64,000 nt of DNA from Ktedonobacter robiniae (lineage in GTDB: Bacteria; Chloroflexota; Ktedonobacteria; Ktedonobacterales; Ktedonobacteraceae), in contig NZ_BNJG01000002.1 of NCBI RefSeq assembly GCF_016587375.1, forward strand, positions 1,550,001-1,614,000. The letters run 5' to 3'. The notes beneath the pieces were generated by a model. The model saw nothing but the letters and a program-made list of their open reading frames with translations, did not search any database and was not told the origin of the DNA. Shown piece after piece: positions 1 to 7,956 of this stretch (positions within the stretch are counted from its first letter, which is position 1; every line of letters begins with the position of its first letter). The position numbers were made by a program, and so were the translations under genes.

Positions 1-2095
1 CCATGTGGACCCTTCTACCTTTGTACAGACATTTTCCGGCGGCCATCGTCACCTGTTGCATTATATACAGGAGGAAATCCTGGTTGGCCAGCCACAGGCT
101 TTGCAGGAGTTTTTGCTCCACACCTCCATCCTCAATCAGATGACGGCCTCTCTCTGCCAGGCTGTGACCGCTCAGGCCAATAGTCGGGAGCTTCTAGAGG
201 CAGGTGTGCGCGCTAATCTCTTCCTGGTGCCTCTAGATGAGGAGCTGCGCTGGTATCGTGTGCATGCTCTCTTTCGTGAGGCGTTGCTAGCTCGTTTACG
301 GGCCACACAACCAGAGATGGTACCGCTGCTCCAGCAACGCGCGGCTCGCTGGCATGAGCAGCATGGGGATGTGCGAGAGGCCATTGCCTATGCCTTGCAG
401 GCAGAAGACTACACGTATGCCGCGTCTCTCATGGAGCGCGTCGCTGACCAGATGTGGCTGCGAGGAGAAGCACAAACCTTACATACCTGGATCATGGACC
501 TACCCGAGGCGGTGCTACAGGGGCATGCCGCGCTCGCGCTCTCCTCCGCTCTGCATCTCCTGCGTAATACACTCTATATGGCAGATAACCACCGCGCGAA
601 AATGCGCCTCCAGGTAGAGCAGACAATTTCCGCTGTAGAGCAGATGCTCCAGCGCAGCCAACAAGACCTGCTCCCAGAGAGAGAACGAATTCGGCTCTCC
701 AATCGCATTCGCCTGTTGCGCGGGTGGCAAGCCATGAGAGATGTGTATCAAGAAGGCGATGGCGAGCGATTGCACGCGCTCAGCCAGGAGATGCAAGAAC
801 TGGTAAAAGATGACGAAGTGGCCTGGAAACTACCACCAACAGTCAGCATGGTCCTGAGTCACCATTTGCTTGGCGACTTCGCGCCGCTTGTGCCCTCTCT
901 GCACAAAACGAAGGCATTGGCACAGCAGGCTCAGGATAGCTATATGCTTATTAAGATGATGCAGTGGCTGGCGAATGCCTACATGGTGACAGGTCATATG
1001 CATCTGTCTCACCAGGAGTGTTTGAATGCCCTTGAGTTGCTGGATCAGATGGGGGGGCAGATGACGACACGCGGCTACCTACACCTCACTCTGATTGAAT
1101 TGCACCTGGTGTGGAATAACCTGGCGGAGGCAAAAGCACATCTACACCACCTGTTGCAGAACGCCCGCTCCTGGCAGAATCTAGACCTCTTCATGTTGGG
1201 ATATTACTCTCAGGTTATGGTTTCTATCGCGATGGGAGACCTGGCGGAGGCGGAACAGGCGCTTCAGGAGTCCGAGGCATTGTTGGGGCGCAATAAGCTT
1301 GAAATCCATCGCGTCAAAGTAACGGCTGCACGCGTGGATCTCTGGTTGGCGCAGGGGAATCTTACAGCCACCAGGGCCTGGAGCTCCGCGTATGTCTTTG
1401 AACCAGGAGCGCTAGAAAACAACGATGAATGGGAGCACATGGCGCTGGTTCGAGCCTATATTGCCCAGAAGCAATATGCAGAGGCACAACACGTCCTGGC
1501 GCACCTCCTGGCAAACGCGGAACAGGGCCAGCGAGCATGGGATATTATCCCCCTGCTGGCACTCCAGGTCGCGGCACTCCATGGCTCTGGCGACCTCTCT
1601 CAGGCCAGGCAGATTGCAGCTCGCTTGCTAATGCTAACAGAGTCAGAGGGGCATATTCGCCCATATCTCGATGCCGGAGAAGCCATGGAACAGGTGCTTC
1701 AGAGCTTCCTCGACGACACGCCTGGTATGGAAGATACAGCCAACGTATTTCCCACTCTCTCTATCTCATATGTCTCGCTATTGCTCCAGTCCTTCAAAGA
1801 AGAGAAGGCCCGGAGAGCGCGCAAGAAGATGGAGCAAGCGTCTCAGGTAGAGCCAACACATATGCTCACACCAGGTGACAAGCCGCTCTCCCAGGTTCTT
1901 CTTGAACCGCTCACAACCCAGGAGCAACGAGTGTTACGTCTGCTGATAGCCGGGCAGACCTACGCGGAAATGGCAGAGACGCTGATCGTCTCGCGCAACA
2001 CAATTAAAACACACGTTACGAGTATCTATCGCAAGCTGGGTGTCAACCGACGCCTGGATGCCATGGCTCTGGCCCAGCGCCTTCCTTTATGCTAG
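1..2095 (+). CDS. LuxR-family (MalT-like) transcriptional regulator, 5' truncated by window
   Basis: The frame is open from the first bases, so the gene starts upstream of the window; the GTG at 5 is not a believable start. About 696 residues are visible. They cover the part that follows the ATPase of large MalT/LAL regulators: a segment like FLLHTSILNQMTASLC that normally follows the P-loop NTPase, a long run of helical TPR-like pairs, and a C-terminal LuxR/GerE helix-turn-helix (DNA about 1900-2090, motifs TTQEQRVLRLLIAGQ and VSRNTIKTHVTSIYRKLGV). The Walker motifs must lie outside. Family members are ligand-gated activators; the signal here cannot be deduced. Identity is secure, function in detail is not. 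Confidence 0.9.
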   Translation, partial: HVDPSTFVQTFSGGHRHLLHYIQEEILVGQPQALQEFLLHTSILNQMTASLCQAVTAQANSRELLEAGVRANLFLVPLDEELRWYRVHALFREALLARLRATQPEMVPLLQQRAARWHEQHGDVREAIAYALQAEDYTYAASLMERVADQMWLRGEAQTLHTWIMDLPEAVLQGHAALALSSALHLLRNTLYMADNHRAKMRLQVEQTISAVEQMLQRSQQDLLPERERIRLSNRIRLLRGWQAMRDVYQEGDGERLHALSQEMQELVKDDEVAWKLPPTVSMVLSHHLLGDFAPLVPSLHKTKALAQQAQDSYMLIKMMQWLANAYMVTGHMHLSHQECLNALELLDQMGGQMTTRGYLHLTLIELHLVWNNLAEAKAHLHHLLQNARSWQNLDLFMLGYYSQVMVSIAMGDLAEAEQALQESEALLGRNKLEIHRVKVTAARVDLWLAQGNLTATRAWSSAYVFEPGALENNDEWEHMALVRAYIAQKQYAEAQHVLAHLLANAEQGQRAWDIIPLLALQVAALHGSGDLSQARQIAARLLMLTESEGHIRPYLDAGEAMEQVLQSFLDDTPGMEDTANVFPTLSISYVSLLLQSFKEEKARRARKKMEQASQVEPTHMLTPGDKPLSQVLLEPLTTQEQRVLRLLIAGQTYAEMAETLIVSRNTIKTHVTSIYRKLGVNRRLDAMALAQRLPLC

Positions 2096-2293
2096 GGTGG
2101 GTGGGACGAAGCTGGGGACGAAGCTGCTAATCCCCATTCGGGGGCAAGCGCACACGTTTCCATATGATGGGTGTGGTTGGGTTCCGTGTTCTGCTGAAAT
2201 TTTCGCAATTGTGAAATGAATCACCAACAAGGGTGATGTTTTCTGTTATATTCTCAACTATACTACTTTTCGTCTATGTACTCTTATCTGCTT

Positions 2294-2358
2294 AGTAGGG
2301 TCCATGCTGGCATGGACTCTGCTCACCCGGGAGAGTCCATGCCAGCATGGACCCTACT
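2294..2358. repeat. Family-A dispersed palindrome (copy 1)
   Basis: Two perfect 27-bp inverted arms (2294-2320 and 2332-2358) separated by 11 bp. Each arm carries GTCCATGC and GCATGGAC and is itself nearly palindromic. The same arms recur at 7839-7918, 28647-28746, 44957-45055 and, as a variant, at 4399-4437 and 54408-54503. Confidence 0.9.
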
Positions 2359-2410
2359 TAAGGGCTACATATGGCTGCGGGTAGAGAATGTAATGGTGTG
2401 TAAAGTGTGA

Positions 2411-2466
2411 AAGTCCCCTCATACTTTGCACTCCAGTGCACTCTTATCCTCGGGTCCAGGGGACTT
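2411..2466 (+). promoter_or_regulatory. Nested hairpin in the leader of the S53 protease gene
   Basis: A 9-bp outer stem (AAGTCCCCT 2411-2419 with AGGGGACTT 2458-2466) encloses a 6-bp inner stem (TGCACT 2427-2432 with AGTGCA 2435-2440). It lies about 75 nt upstream of the start codon. No known riboswitch class was recognised; it could be a leader structure or a protein site. Confidence 0.35.
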
Positions 2467-2541
2467 CTGTCCTCTTGCCGCGGATTCATAAGCATCTGTG
2501 ACACTTTATATATACTATGAAATTAAGGAGCAAATGAACCT

Positions 2542-4320
2542 ATGCAAGGATGTTATAGTGGCGCGAGGAAACGTTTCTCTACCACGATTTCAGTCTTGAG
2601 TCTGCTGGCCGTCTTGCTCATGGCATGTAGTTCCGGCGACAAGACGACAGCGAACCCTACCCCAACCCCAACCGATGTGCAATATGTAGACTATGATTTG
2701 CATATTCCGTCCGACGGGCTCAACTCTCCAACCATTGGCCCGTTGCCACCCGATACAAAGCTGCACGTTATAATCACCTTCAAGGCCAATCAAGATGAAT
2801 TGAAGAAGTTGAAAGCACTCAAGGACAAGGCTGACTCGGGTGTTGATCTTAAGCAGGAAGCGAATAAAATTGGTATTACTGATGAGCAGTATGCAAAGAT
2901 TAAGCAGTATCTTGGCGTCGATGGCGTGAGCCTGAGCCTGGATACACTGCATACTAACCTCACCGTCGATGCCAAGGCCAGCCTCCTCGAGCGCCTCTTG
3001 CAGACCCGCTTTGTGCAGCATAAGCTCAAGAATGGCCGCGTCTTCTACGCGCCGGAGACGGCCCCTAAGATTCCTGACTTTATGAAGGATCGCATTGTTG
3101 GAATCAATGGCTTGGATAACTACAGCCAGGCGCCAACCGGGCATGCGAGTCTCCAGAAGGCCAGCCCCTTAACCAGCACTAGCAAGCAGACGGCACATGC
3201 CGACAATTGTTTCCTTGATGACCGGACCCTGAATAACCAGCAGGTCGCGCACGCCTATGGCTATGATAGCTTCTGGAAAGAGGGCTTCTCGGGCAAAGGC
3301 ATGACTGTCGACCTGGTGGAACTAGAGAGCTTTGATCAGAGCGACGCGCAGGGTTATTTCGATTGCGTCGGCTATAAAGGCAAATTTAATGTTATCAATG
3401 TCGGTCAGGAACCACCAGCCGGTAAGGGCATTGGTGAGTCGACCCTCGATATTGACATGGTGGCGGGCCTGGCCCCCTACGCGGACATAAACGTCTACCA
3501 GGGCGTTGACGAGGAGGGTGTTGGCTCCTGGAACGTCTTCAATGATATCCTGGCCAAGATCGCCGATGACAACGCACATTCAAGGAAGTCGAGCGTGGTG
3601 AGTATCAGTTGGGGTGGGGCAGAGGCAAATATGACTCCAGAAGTCTATAACGCCATGAGCACCAACCTGCAATTGTTGACTGATGCCGAGCATATGACTG
3701 TCTTTGCCGCTAGCATGGACTGTGGCGCCTTCGCGGAGGGTGAGTGGAACCAGCTAGGTGTGGGTTATCCCTCCTCCGATCCCTATGCGACAGCGGTAGG
3801 TGGAACACAATTGACCGTGGATGGGCAGGGCAATCGCAGCAGCGAGGTCGTTTGGCAGGATGGCTCAGATAAAAGCAAGTGTGAAAACCAGTGGGGCAGC
3901 GGTGGCGGTTTGAGCAGCGAATTCGACCAGCCAAAGTATGCAGATACCCTTGGTCTGAAAAATAGCTACTCCAATGGTCATCGCCAGGTGCCTGATATTG
4001 CTGCCGTCGCCTATAACCTGGCCGTATTCTACAAAGGCGAATGGTACAACTTCATGGGTACTAGCGCGGCCACTCCAATCTGGGCCGCGGGCATGGCACT
4101 GCTGAACCAGAAGCTGATCGTCAAACATAAGATGCATGTCTTTAGTACAGATCTCTTCTATGAAGTAGCGCACACGAATCAGAGCAAGGGGCACCCCTTC
4201 TACGACATCACAAAGGGGAATAACCTACATTATCCCGCGACCAAAGGCTGGGACTACGCCACCGGCCTGGGCACACCCAATCTGACAGACTTCTACGCAA
4301 CCGTAGAGGGCCTGTTGTAA
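2542..4320 (+). CDS. Kumamolisin-like S53 (sedolisin) serine peptidase, lipoprotein
   Basis: 592 aa. Residues 12-29 form a lipoprotein signal peptide with lipobox LMAC and lipidated Cys29, so the enzyme should sit on the outside of the membrane. Residues about 50-190 match the pro-kumamolisin activation domain. The peptidase domain follows: GESTLDID gives the Glu299/Asp303 pair (spacing of four as in sedolisins), GVGYPSSDPYATAVGGT is the usual oxyanion-side motif, GTSAATP supplies nucleophile Ser508, and the C-terminal DITKGNN ... YATGLGTPN is the family calcium site. The family digests proteins at acidic pH. AAGGAG lies 11 nt before the ATG. A family-A type hairpin at 4399-4437 followed by a T run probably terminates it. 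Confidence 0.93.
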   Translation: MQGCYSGARKRFSTTISVLSLLAVLLMACSSGDKTTANPTPTPTDVQYVDYDLHIPSDGLNSPTIGPLPPDTKLHVIITFKANQDELKKLKALKDKADSGVDLKQEANKIGITDEQYAKIKQYLGVDGVSLSLDTLHTNLTVDAKASLLERLLQTRFVQHKLKNGRVFYAPETAPKIPDFMKDRIVGINGLDNYSQAPTGHASLQKASPLTSTSKQTAHADNCFLDDRTLNNQQVAHAYGYDSFWKEGFSGKGMTVDLVELESFDQSDAQGYFDCVGYKGKFNVINVGQEPPAGKGIGESTLDIDMVAGLAPYADINVYQGVDEEGVGSWNVFNDILAKIADDNAHSRKSSVVSISWGGAEANMTPEVYNAMSTNLQLLTDAEHMTVFAASMDCGAFAEGEWNQLGVGYPSSDPYATAVGGTQLTVDGQGNRSSEVVWQDGSDKSKCENQWGSGGGLSSEFDQPKYADTLGLKNSYSNGHRQVPDIAAVAYNLAVFYKGEWYNFMGTSAATPIWAAGMALLNQKLIVKHKMHVFSTDLFYEVAHTNQSKGHPFYDITKGNNLHYPATKGWDYATGLGTPNLTDFYATVEGLL

Positions 4321-4321
4321 C

Positions 4322-4350
4322 CCGCTACTGGCGTACGCGGCTACTGGCTG
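4322..4350. repeat. Family-D repeat (CTACTGGCGTACGCGGCTAC)
   Basis: Starts directly after the protease stop codon. The reverse complement shares about 22 bp with 43182-43203, which also starts right after a stop codon. Related GCGCGTACG..AGTAGC sequences occur at 34262, 43741 and 44086. Confidence 0.6.
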
Positions 4351-4398
4351 TAATACCTTCCTCCGGCAAGGCAGGAGAGCCAACCCTTCTGCTCGAAT

Positions 4399-4437
4399 AA
4401 ATTGTAGGGTCCGTGCCAGGCACGGACCCTACAATTT
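4399..4437. repeat. Family-A related palindrome, probable terminator
   Basis: Perfect 19-bp arms (4399-4417 and 4419-4437) around a single A. The arm has GTAGGGTCCGTGCC where other copies have GTCCATGC. The right arm runs into TTTTT, so it can work as an intrinsic terminator of the protease gene. Confidence 0.75.
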
Positions 4438-4480
4438 TTGGAGGCATGTAATAGGTAGCCATTATACGTTACAGGAGATA

Positions 4481-4526
4481 TGATAGATGGTGGACTGGCG
4501 ACAGCCAGTTCCACCACCATCTATCA
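4481..4526 (+). terminator. Long hairpin with T6 tail before the VOC gene
   Basis: Arms 4481-4499 and 4504-4526 pair (TGATAGATGGTGG with CCACCATCTATCA plus an inner ACTGGC/GCCAGT stem), followed by TTTTTT at 4527-4532. It ends 58 nt before the VOC start codon, so it is either a second terminator or an attenuator in the leader of that gene. Confidence 0.7.
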
Positions 4527-4584
4527 TTTTTTATTCTGCGAGCCACATAGTGGCGAGAAGTCAACGACAAGGGAGACAGAAAAG

Positions 4585-5484
4585 ATGGAGAAACTCACGC
4601 TGTCACCGGAGACCCACACCGGCCTGGTGACCATCGCGGTCTCGTCACTGGACCGATCCCTGGAATACTACCAGCAGAGCCTGGGCTTCCAGGTTCTTGA
4701 GCAGAGCGCTCAGTCGGCGCTATTGGGCGCGGGCGATACCGCTCTGCTGGCACTTGTAGAGCAAGAGCAGGCCCAGCCACAACCACCCCATACCACCGGC
4801 CTCTATCACTTCGCGATCCTGGTGCCCTCACGCGAAGATCTGGCCTATGTCGTGCTGCACCTGGCCCAGTCTCGCACCCCCGTTGAAGGCATGGCCGATC
4901 ACCTTGTCAGCGAGGCCTTCTATCTCTCTGATCCCGATGGCAACGGCATTGAGATCTACCGCGACCGCCCACGCTCGGAATGGCCGATGAAGGAGAACGA
5001 GGTCCAGATGGCCAATGCTCCCATTGACGTTGATGCGCTGCTGGCTGAGGCTCAGAGCCAGAACCGTCCCTGGAATGGCCTGCCCGCTGGCACGCGTCTG
5101 GGCCATATGCACCTGCGCGTCGCCGATATCCAGAAGGCCGAGGAGTTTTATCACGACCTGCTAGGCTTTGATATCATGCAGAGCTGGCGTGGAGCGCTCT
5201 TCGTCTCCGCGGGCGGCTATCACCACCATATCGGCCTCAACACCTGGGAGAGCCAGGGCGCGCCACCCCCGCCCTCTAACGCTGTTGGCCTGCGCTTCTA
5301 CACGCTGCAGCTCCCCAATGACACAGAGCTTGAGCGTATCTATGAGCGCCTCCAGACCACCAGCTACCTCGTAGAGCGCAACGACGCCCACACGCTCGCC
5401 CTGCGTGACCCCTTCGGCAATGGCTTACTCGTCACCAGCTCGCCCATCACCACCCTGGCAGCTGTGCAGGCTGGTCTGCAGTAA
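4585..5484 (+). CDS. Two-domain VOC protein (catechol-2,3-dioxygenase / CatE-like)
   Basis: 299 aa from the ATG at 4585, preceded by GGGAG; the longer frame from 4480 runs through a terminator hairpin and is rejected. Two vicinal-oxygen-chelate domains: residues about 12-125 (SSLDRSLEYYQQSLGF, then SDPDGNGIEIYRDRP) and about 170-285 (GHMHLRVADIQKAEEFYHDLL, then RDPFGNGLLV split by a shorter linker). In the second domain the His of GHMHL and the HHIGLN motif are likely metal ligands, while the last position reads GNGLL where Glu is common. The family cleaves aromatic rings or isomerises thiol adducts. A CatD-type DoxX gene lies 8 kb downstream. The substrate is unknown. Confidence 0.85.
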   Translation: MEKLTLSPETHTGLVTIAVSSLDRSLEYYQQSLGFQVLEQSAQSALLGAGDTALLALVEQEQAQPQPPHTTGLYHFAILVPSREDLAYVVLHLAQSRTPVEGMADHLVSEAFYLSDPDGNGIEIYRDRPRSEWPMKENEVQMANAPIDVDALLAEAQSQNRPWNGLPAGTRLGHMHLRVADIQKAEEFYHDLLGFDIMQSWRGALFVSAGGYHHHIGLNTWESQGAPPPPSNAVGLRFYTLQLPNDTELERIYERLQTTSYLVERNDAHTLALRDPFGNGLLVTSSPITTLAAVQAGLQ

Positions 5485-5506
5485 TACTTTTTGATGGGTT
5501 AAATAC

Positions 5507-5553
5507 GCTTATCCCCATAGACGTTATCAATAATGGTATCTATGGGGATAAGC
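5507..5553. terminator. Terminator hairpin between convergent genes
   Basis: 15-bp perfect arms (5507-5521 and 5539-5553, core ATCCCCATAGA/TCTATGGGGAT). It lies between the VOC gene (rightward) and the MOSC gene (leftward, ending at 5564) and can serve both. Confidence 0.7.
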
Positions 5554-5563
5554 ATTGGTTTTG

Positions 5564-6385
5564 CTAGATCATCAATGGGGTTTGCTGCTCCACGACTTCC
5601 ACCCTATCGCCTACCTGAAGCATACCGGCATCCTGCGAAAGCAAATATTGTCCGAATAAGACTTTCTTATGGAAAGTGCGATAGCGCGCTAATGTTGTCA
5701 TTGGTTCCTTGCCGGTCATAACACCTAGCACCGGATCTACTGTCGTAATGGCACAACGGTCGCATGGCTTCACCACATGAAATAATTGTTGATTAATGCG
5801 AATGGTACGCCAGCTATCCTCTGCGAAAGCTGGTGTGCCTGCAATTACCAGATTTGGACGAAATCGCTCCAGAGAAACTGGCTTTTCTAGGCGCTGATTA
5901 AGATCTTCTAGTGATCCCTCACCAAGCAGATGGTAGTGAAAGCTTGTGAAGTTTGCAAGATCATGCCCAACTTCATAGCCGGGTTCAACAGGGTGCTGCG
6001 CGTTTTCGGGCATAAAAACTAACTGACATGGGACATGCAGGAAATCTTGAAACCACTCGTCTGCCTGGTCGCTCACGGGTAGTGCCTCGCAAATTCCCTG
6101 GTGCCACTGTACAGTACGTGACGTGGAATGTTGAGGCTGCAAAGGAATATGGAGCAATGGCATGCCAGGAGCCTGGATAAAGAGACCATCGTCGTCGAGT
6201 GTAACAACGACGCTGGCAAGACGTGGATGATCAAATTGATGTAGATCTCTACCTTGCTCATTAACGAGCATCCAGCGCCGATCATAGCGCAGGCCACGCA
6301 TATCTACATATGCTCTCTGTATATCTGTGCCAGCGCACGCTTTGATGGGATATATACGAATACGACGAAGAAAGAAATCAGACAT
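5564..6385 (-). CDS. MOSC-domain protein with N-terminal beta-barrel (mARC/YcbX type)
   Basis: 273 aa; the start is supported by AAAGG upstream. Residues 1-125 match the MOSC N-terminal beta-barrel domain (IYPIKACAG, GLRYDRRWMLVNEQG). Residues about 130-270 are the MOSC domain with RFRPNLVIAG and the KPCDRCAITTVDP segment, whose first Cys is the usual molybdenum-cofactor ligand. Relatives reduce N-hydroxylated compounds with molybdopterin; no partner ferredoxin domain is fused here and none is adjacent. Complete length for the family. Confidence 0.9.
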   Translation of the reverse strand: MSDFFLRRIRIYPIKACAGTDIQRAYVDMRGLRYDRRWMLVNEQGRDLHQFDHPRLASVVVTLDDDGLFIQAPGMPLLHIPLQPQHSTSRTVQWHQGICEALPVSDQADEWFQDFLHVPCQLVFMPENAQHPVEPGYEVGHDLANFTSFHYHLLGEGSLEDLNQRLEKPVSLERFRPNLVIAGTPAFAEDSWRTIRINQQLFHVVKPCDRCAITTVDPVLGVMTGKEPMTTLARYRTFHKKVLFGQYLLSQDAGMLQVGDRVEVVEQQTPLMI

Positions 6386-6505
6386 GATAGATACCTTTCT
6401 GATCTAAATTCTTTTTGCCAGTATATAATGCATATTGACTTGCGTCGAGCGTTCTTCCTGAAGCTTTTGATAGTTGTCTAGCATCAGGCTGGCGTGAAGT
6501 AATAA

Positions 6506-6560
6506 GATAGGGGTGTAGTGGGAGGCTAGCGCTTAGCCAGCCTCCCACTACACCCCTATC
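6506..6560. terminator. Long perfect hairpin (21-bp arms)
   Basis: Arms 6506-6526 and 6540-6560 are perfectly complementary (core GGGGTGTAGTGGGAGGC). It lies just downstream of the small leftward gene at 6592-6801 and upstream of the MOSC gene. It has no clear T tract. Confidence 0.6.
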
Positions 6561-6591
6561 AGTAAACTATGAGTAGAGAAAAGTTACTTCC

Positions 6592-6801
6592 TTAGCAGGT
6601 CTGGGGTTTTCTCGCCAGGGCTAAGGAGCCTGTTGGCTGGCAATCAGGCTGGTGATGGAAACGCGCAAACAATTTTCCAAACACCTGGTGCCATTCTGGC
6701 TTTGGTGCTGTATGCCCCGCGTCAGGGCGGTGGCGCTCCAGAGCTTCTTGAATCCGCTGATCATGAACGATTTTGAGGCTGCTATAAGGCTGAAACTGCA
6801 T
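6592..6801 (-). CDS. Small hypothetical protein
   Basis: 69 aa, basic and His/Pro rich, starting MQFQPYSSLKIVHDQRIQEA. A weak AAAGAG site precedes the ATG. The N-terminal tyrosine/serine stretch followed by a charged amphipathic helix resembles the short uncharacterised proteins common in Chloroflexota and Actinomycetota genomes, but no family is recognised. The hairpin 6506-6560 just downstream would fit as its terminator and slightly supports a real transcript. Confidence 0.45.
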   Translation of the reverse strand: MQFQPYSSLKIVHDQRIQEALERHRPDAGHTAPKPEWHQVFGKLFARFHHQPDCQPTGSLALARKPQTC

Positions 6802-7081
6802 ATGTTAAACTCTTTTCTGTTTTGCTGAATGATATAAACTGGCTTATCAGGTGTCCGCTTTATTTGTGAGCACTACTTTGTTGATTGATGATGTTTGAAG
6901 TATAGGCGATGAGCGGTGGTAGTGAGATCTACCAAAAGTGGTAATTGACCGTGTCGGCGGTGGTATTTCTAGCGGGAGTTCTGAGGATGGGGTTGTGGGG
7001 GCTACGCTGCTAATACTCTTTTAAAACATAATCTTGGAATACCAGGCGAACTATTTTCACCTATCAGGTGATAGGGAAAGT
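6802..7081. other. Gene-free stretch
   Basis: Only a short family-B-like fragment (CTACGCTGCTAA near 7003-7015) is recognisable. No open frame with a credible start was found; the region probably carries the promoter of the small leftward gene. Confidence 0.4.
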
Positions 7082-7128
7082 TAAAGAAGAGCGCCGCTGT
7101 GACATATTCACAGCGGCGCTCTTCTTTA
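7082..7128. terminator. Perfect 21-bp hairpin downstream of the RDD gene
   Basis: Arms 7082-7102 and 7108-7128 (core AAGAGCGCCGCTGTGA) with loop CATAT. It sits 28 bp beyond the RDD gene stop (read leftward) and its A/T-rich outer stem gives a T-rich end in either direction. Confidence 0.8.
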
Positions 7129-7155
7129 GAGATGCGAAAGAAAATAGCGGGATGA

Positions 7156-7608
7156 TTAGCGGGTCTTGATGACGACCGTGTGCGCGGCGCGGTCACCAAG
7201 GCGCTGTTTGCGTGAGGAAGTCCAGATCAGAATTGCGGCAACGAGGTAGAATCCGGGAATGCCATCAATGATGCGCAGCAGGTTGCGGATGAGGGATTCG
7301 CTCCAGTTGATGAGAGAACCATCTTCCTTCACAACGCGTAGGCCGAGAATCTTCTTACCGAAGGTGCCACCCTGAGTGGCTTCCATGTAGAGATAATAGA
7401 CGAATACCAGGAGACCCTCGATACTGCCAACTGAACCTATGGCAGTTGCGAAGCTGTCTTTAAGGGCAGTTCCAAGAATGGCGTTAATAATACCAAATAC
7501 AATACCAATAATAATGCCGTCGAGCAAGAAGGCGAGGAAGCGGCTGCCTACGCCAGCGTACTGTTGCGCTGGGGCCGCCTGGGCTGATTCCTGTGCTTGA
7601 TAGTCCAT
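7156..7608 (-). CDS. RDD-family membrane protein
   Basis: 150 aa with GGAGG 9 nt before the ATG. After a polar Gln/Ala-rich head (residues 1-17), the RDD signature appears (GSRFLAFLLDGIIIGIVFG), a second membrane segment near residues 65-80 (LLVFVYYLYMEAT), the GGTFGKKILGLRVV loop, and a final segment near 118-132 followed by the conserved RKQRLGDRAAHTVVI. RDD proteins are small integral membrane proteins, some proposed as ion exchangers; the role here is unknown. Single-gene unit ended by the hairpin at 7082-7128. Confidence 0.9.
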   Translation of the reverse strand: MDYQAQESAQAAPAQQYAGVGSRFLAFLLDGIIIGIVFGIINAILGTALKDSFATAIGSVGSIEGLLVFVYYLYMEATQGGTFGKKILGLRVVKEDGSLINWSESLIRNLLRIIDGIPGFYLVAAILIWTSSRKQRLGDRAAHTVVIKTR

Positions 7609-7838
7609 AATAATAGACCTCCAAATAATGCTTGAGGAGCTTAAAGATAGCCTATGCTACCTTTTGCGAATGTTATTATAGTTGAACTTATCAATAAAAG
7701 TCAAGTAGAAAAATGGTTATAAATGCGTATTTTTTCGGGGTCTGCTGAAGGAAAGGCGTCATTATGTGAGAGATGAGATGTGTATGTGCGAGTGTGTATA
7801 GTGGCGTATAGAGAGTATTTCTATGTATCTAAAGAGCC

Positions 7839-7918
7839 TGTAGGGTCCATGCTGGCATGGACTTCGAGCGAAGCGACTTTCCGCGCGCAGGAGAGTCCAT
7901 GCCAGCATGGACCCTACA
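7839..7918. repeat. Family-A dispersed palindrome (copy 3)
   Basis: 25-bp perfect arms (7839-7863 and 7894-7918) around a 30-bp centre with CGAGCGAAGCGAC, a core also found at 44983-44995 and, with one change, at 28674-28686 and 54433-54445. It lies 38 bp upstream of the FAD monooxygenase start. Confidence 0.9.
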
Positions 7919-7956
7919 ATGGGTATGAATAGGGGCGAGAAAGAGAGTCTGTTAAT

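Larger units (their letters stand above)
2096..2541. other. Intergenic region with repeat fragments and a structured leader
   Basis: No gene seen. It holds a degenerate family-B palindrome piece near 2115-2150 (CCCCATTCGGGG tip), an imperfect palindrome at about 2201-2216, a weak hairpin ATCACC/GGTGAT followed by TTTT near 2221-2240 that may end the LuxR gene, the family-A palindrome at 2294-2358, and a nested hairpin at 2411-2466. Confidence 0.6.

Noticed and set aside
4480..4584. Earlier start of the VOC gene
   Set aside because: The extension is read through a terminator hairpin and is not family-like; the ATG at 4585 has a ribosome site.
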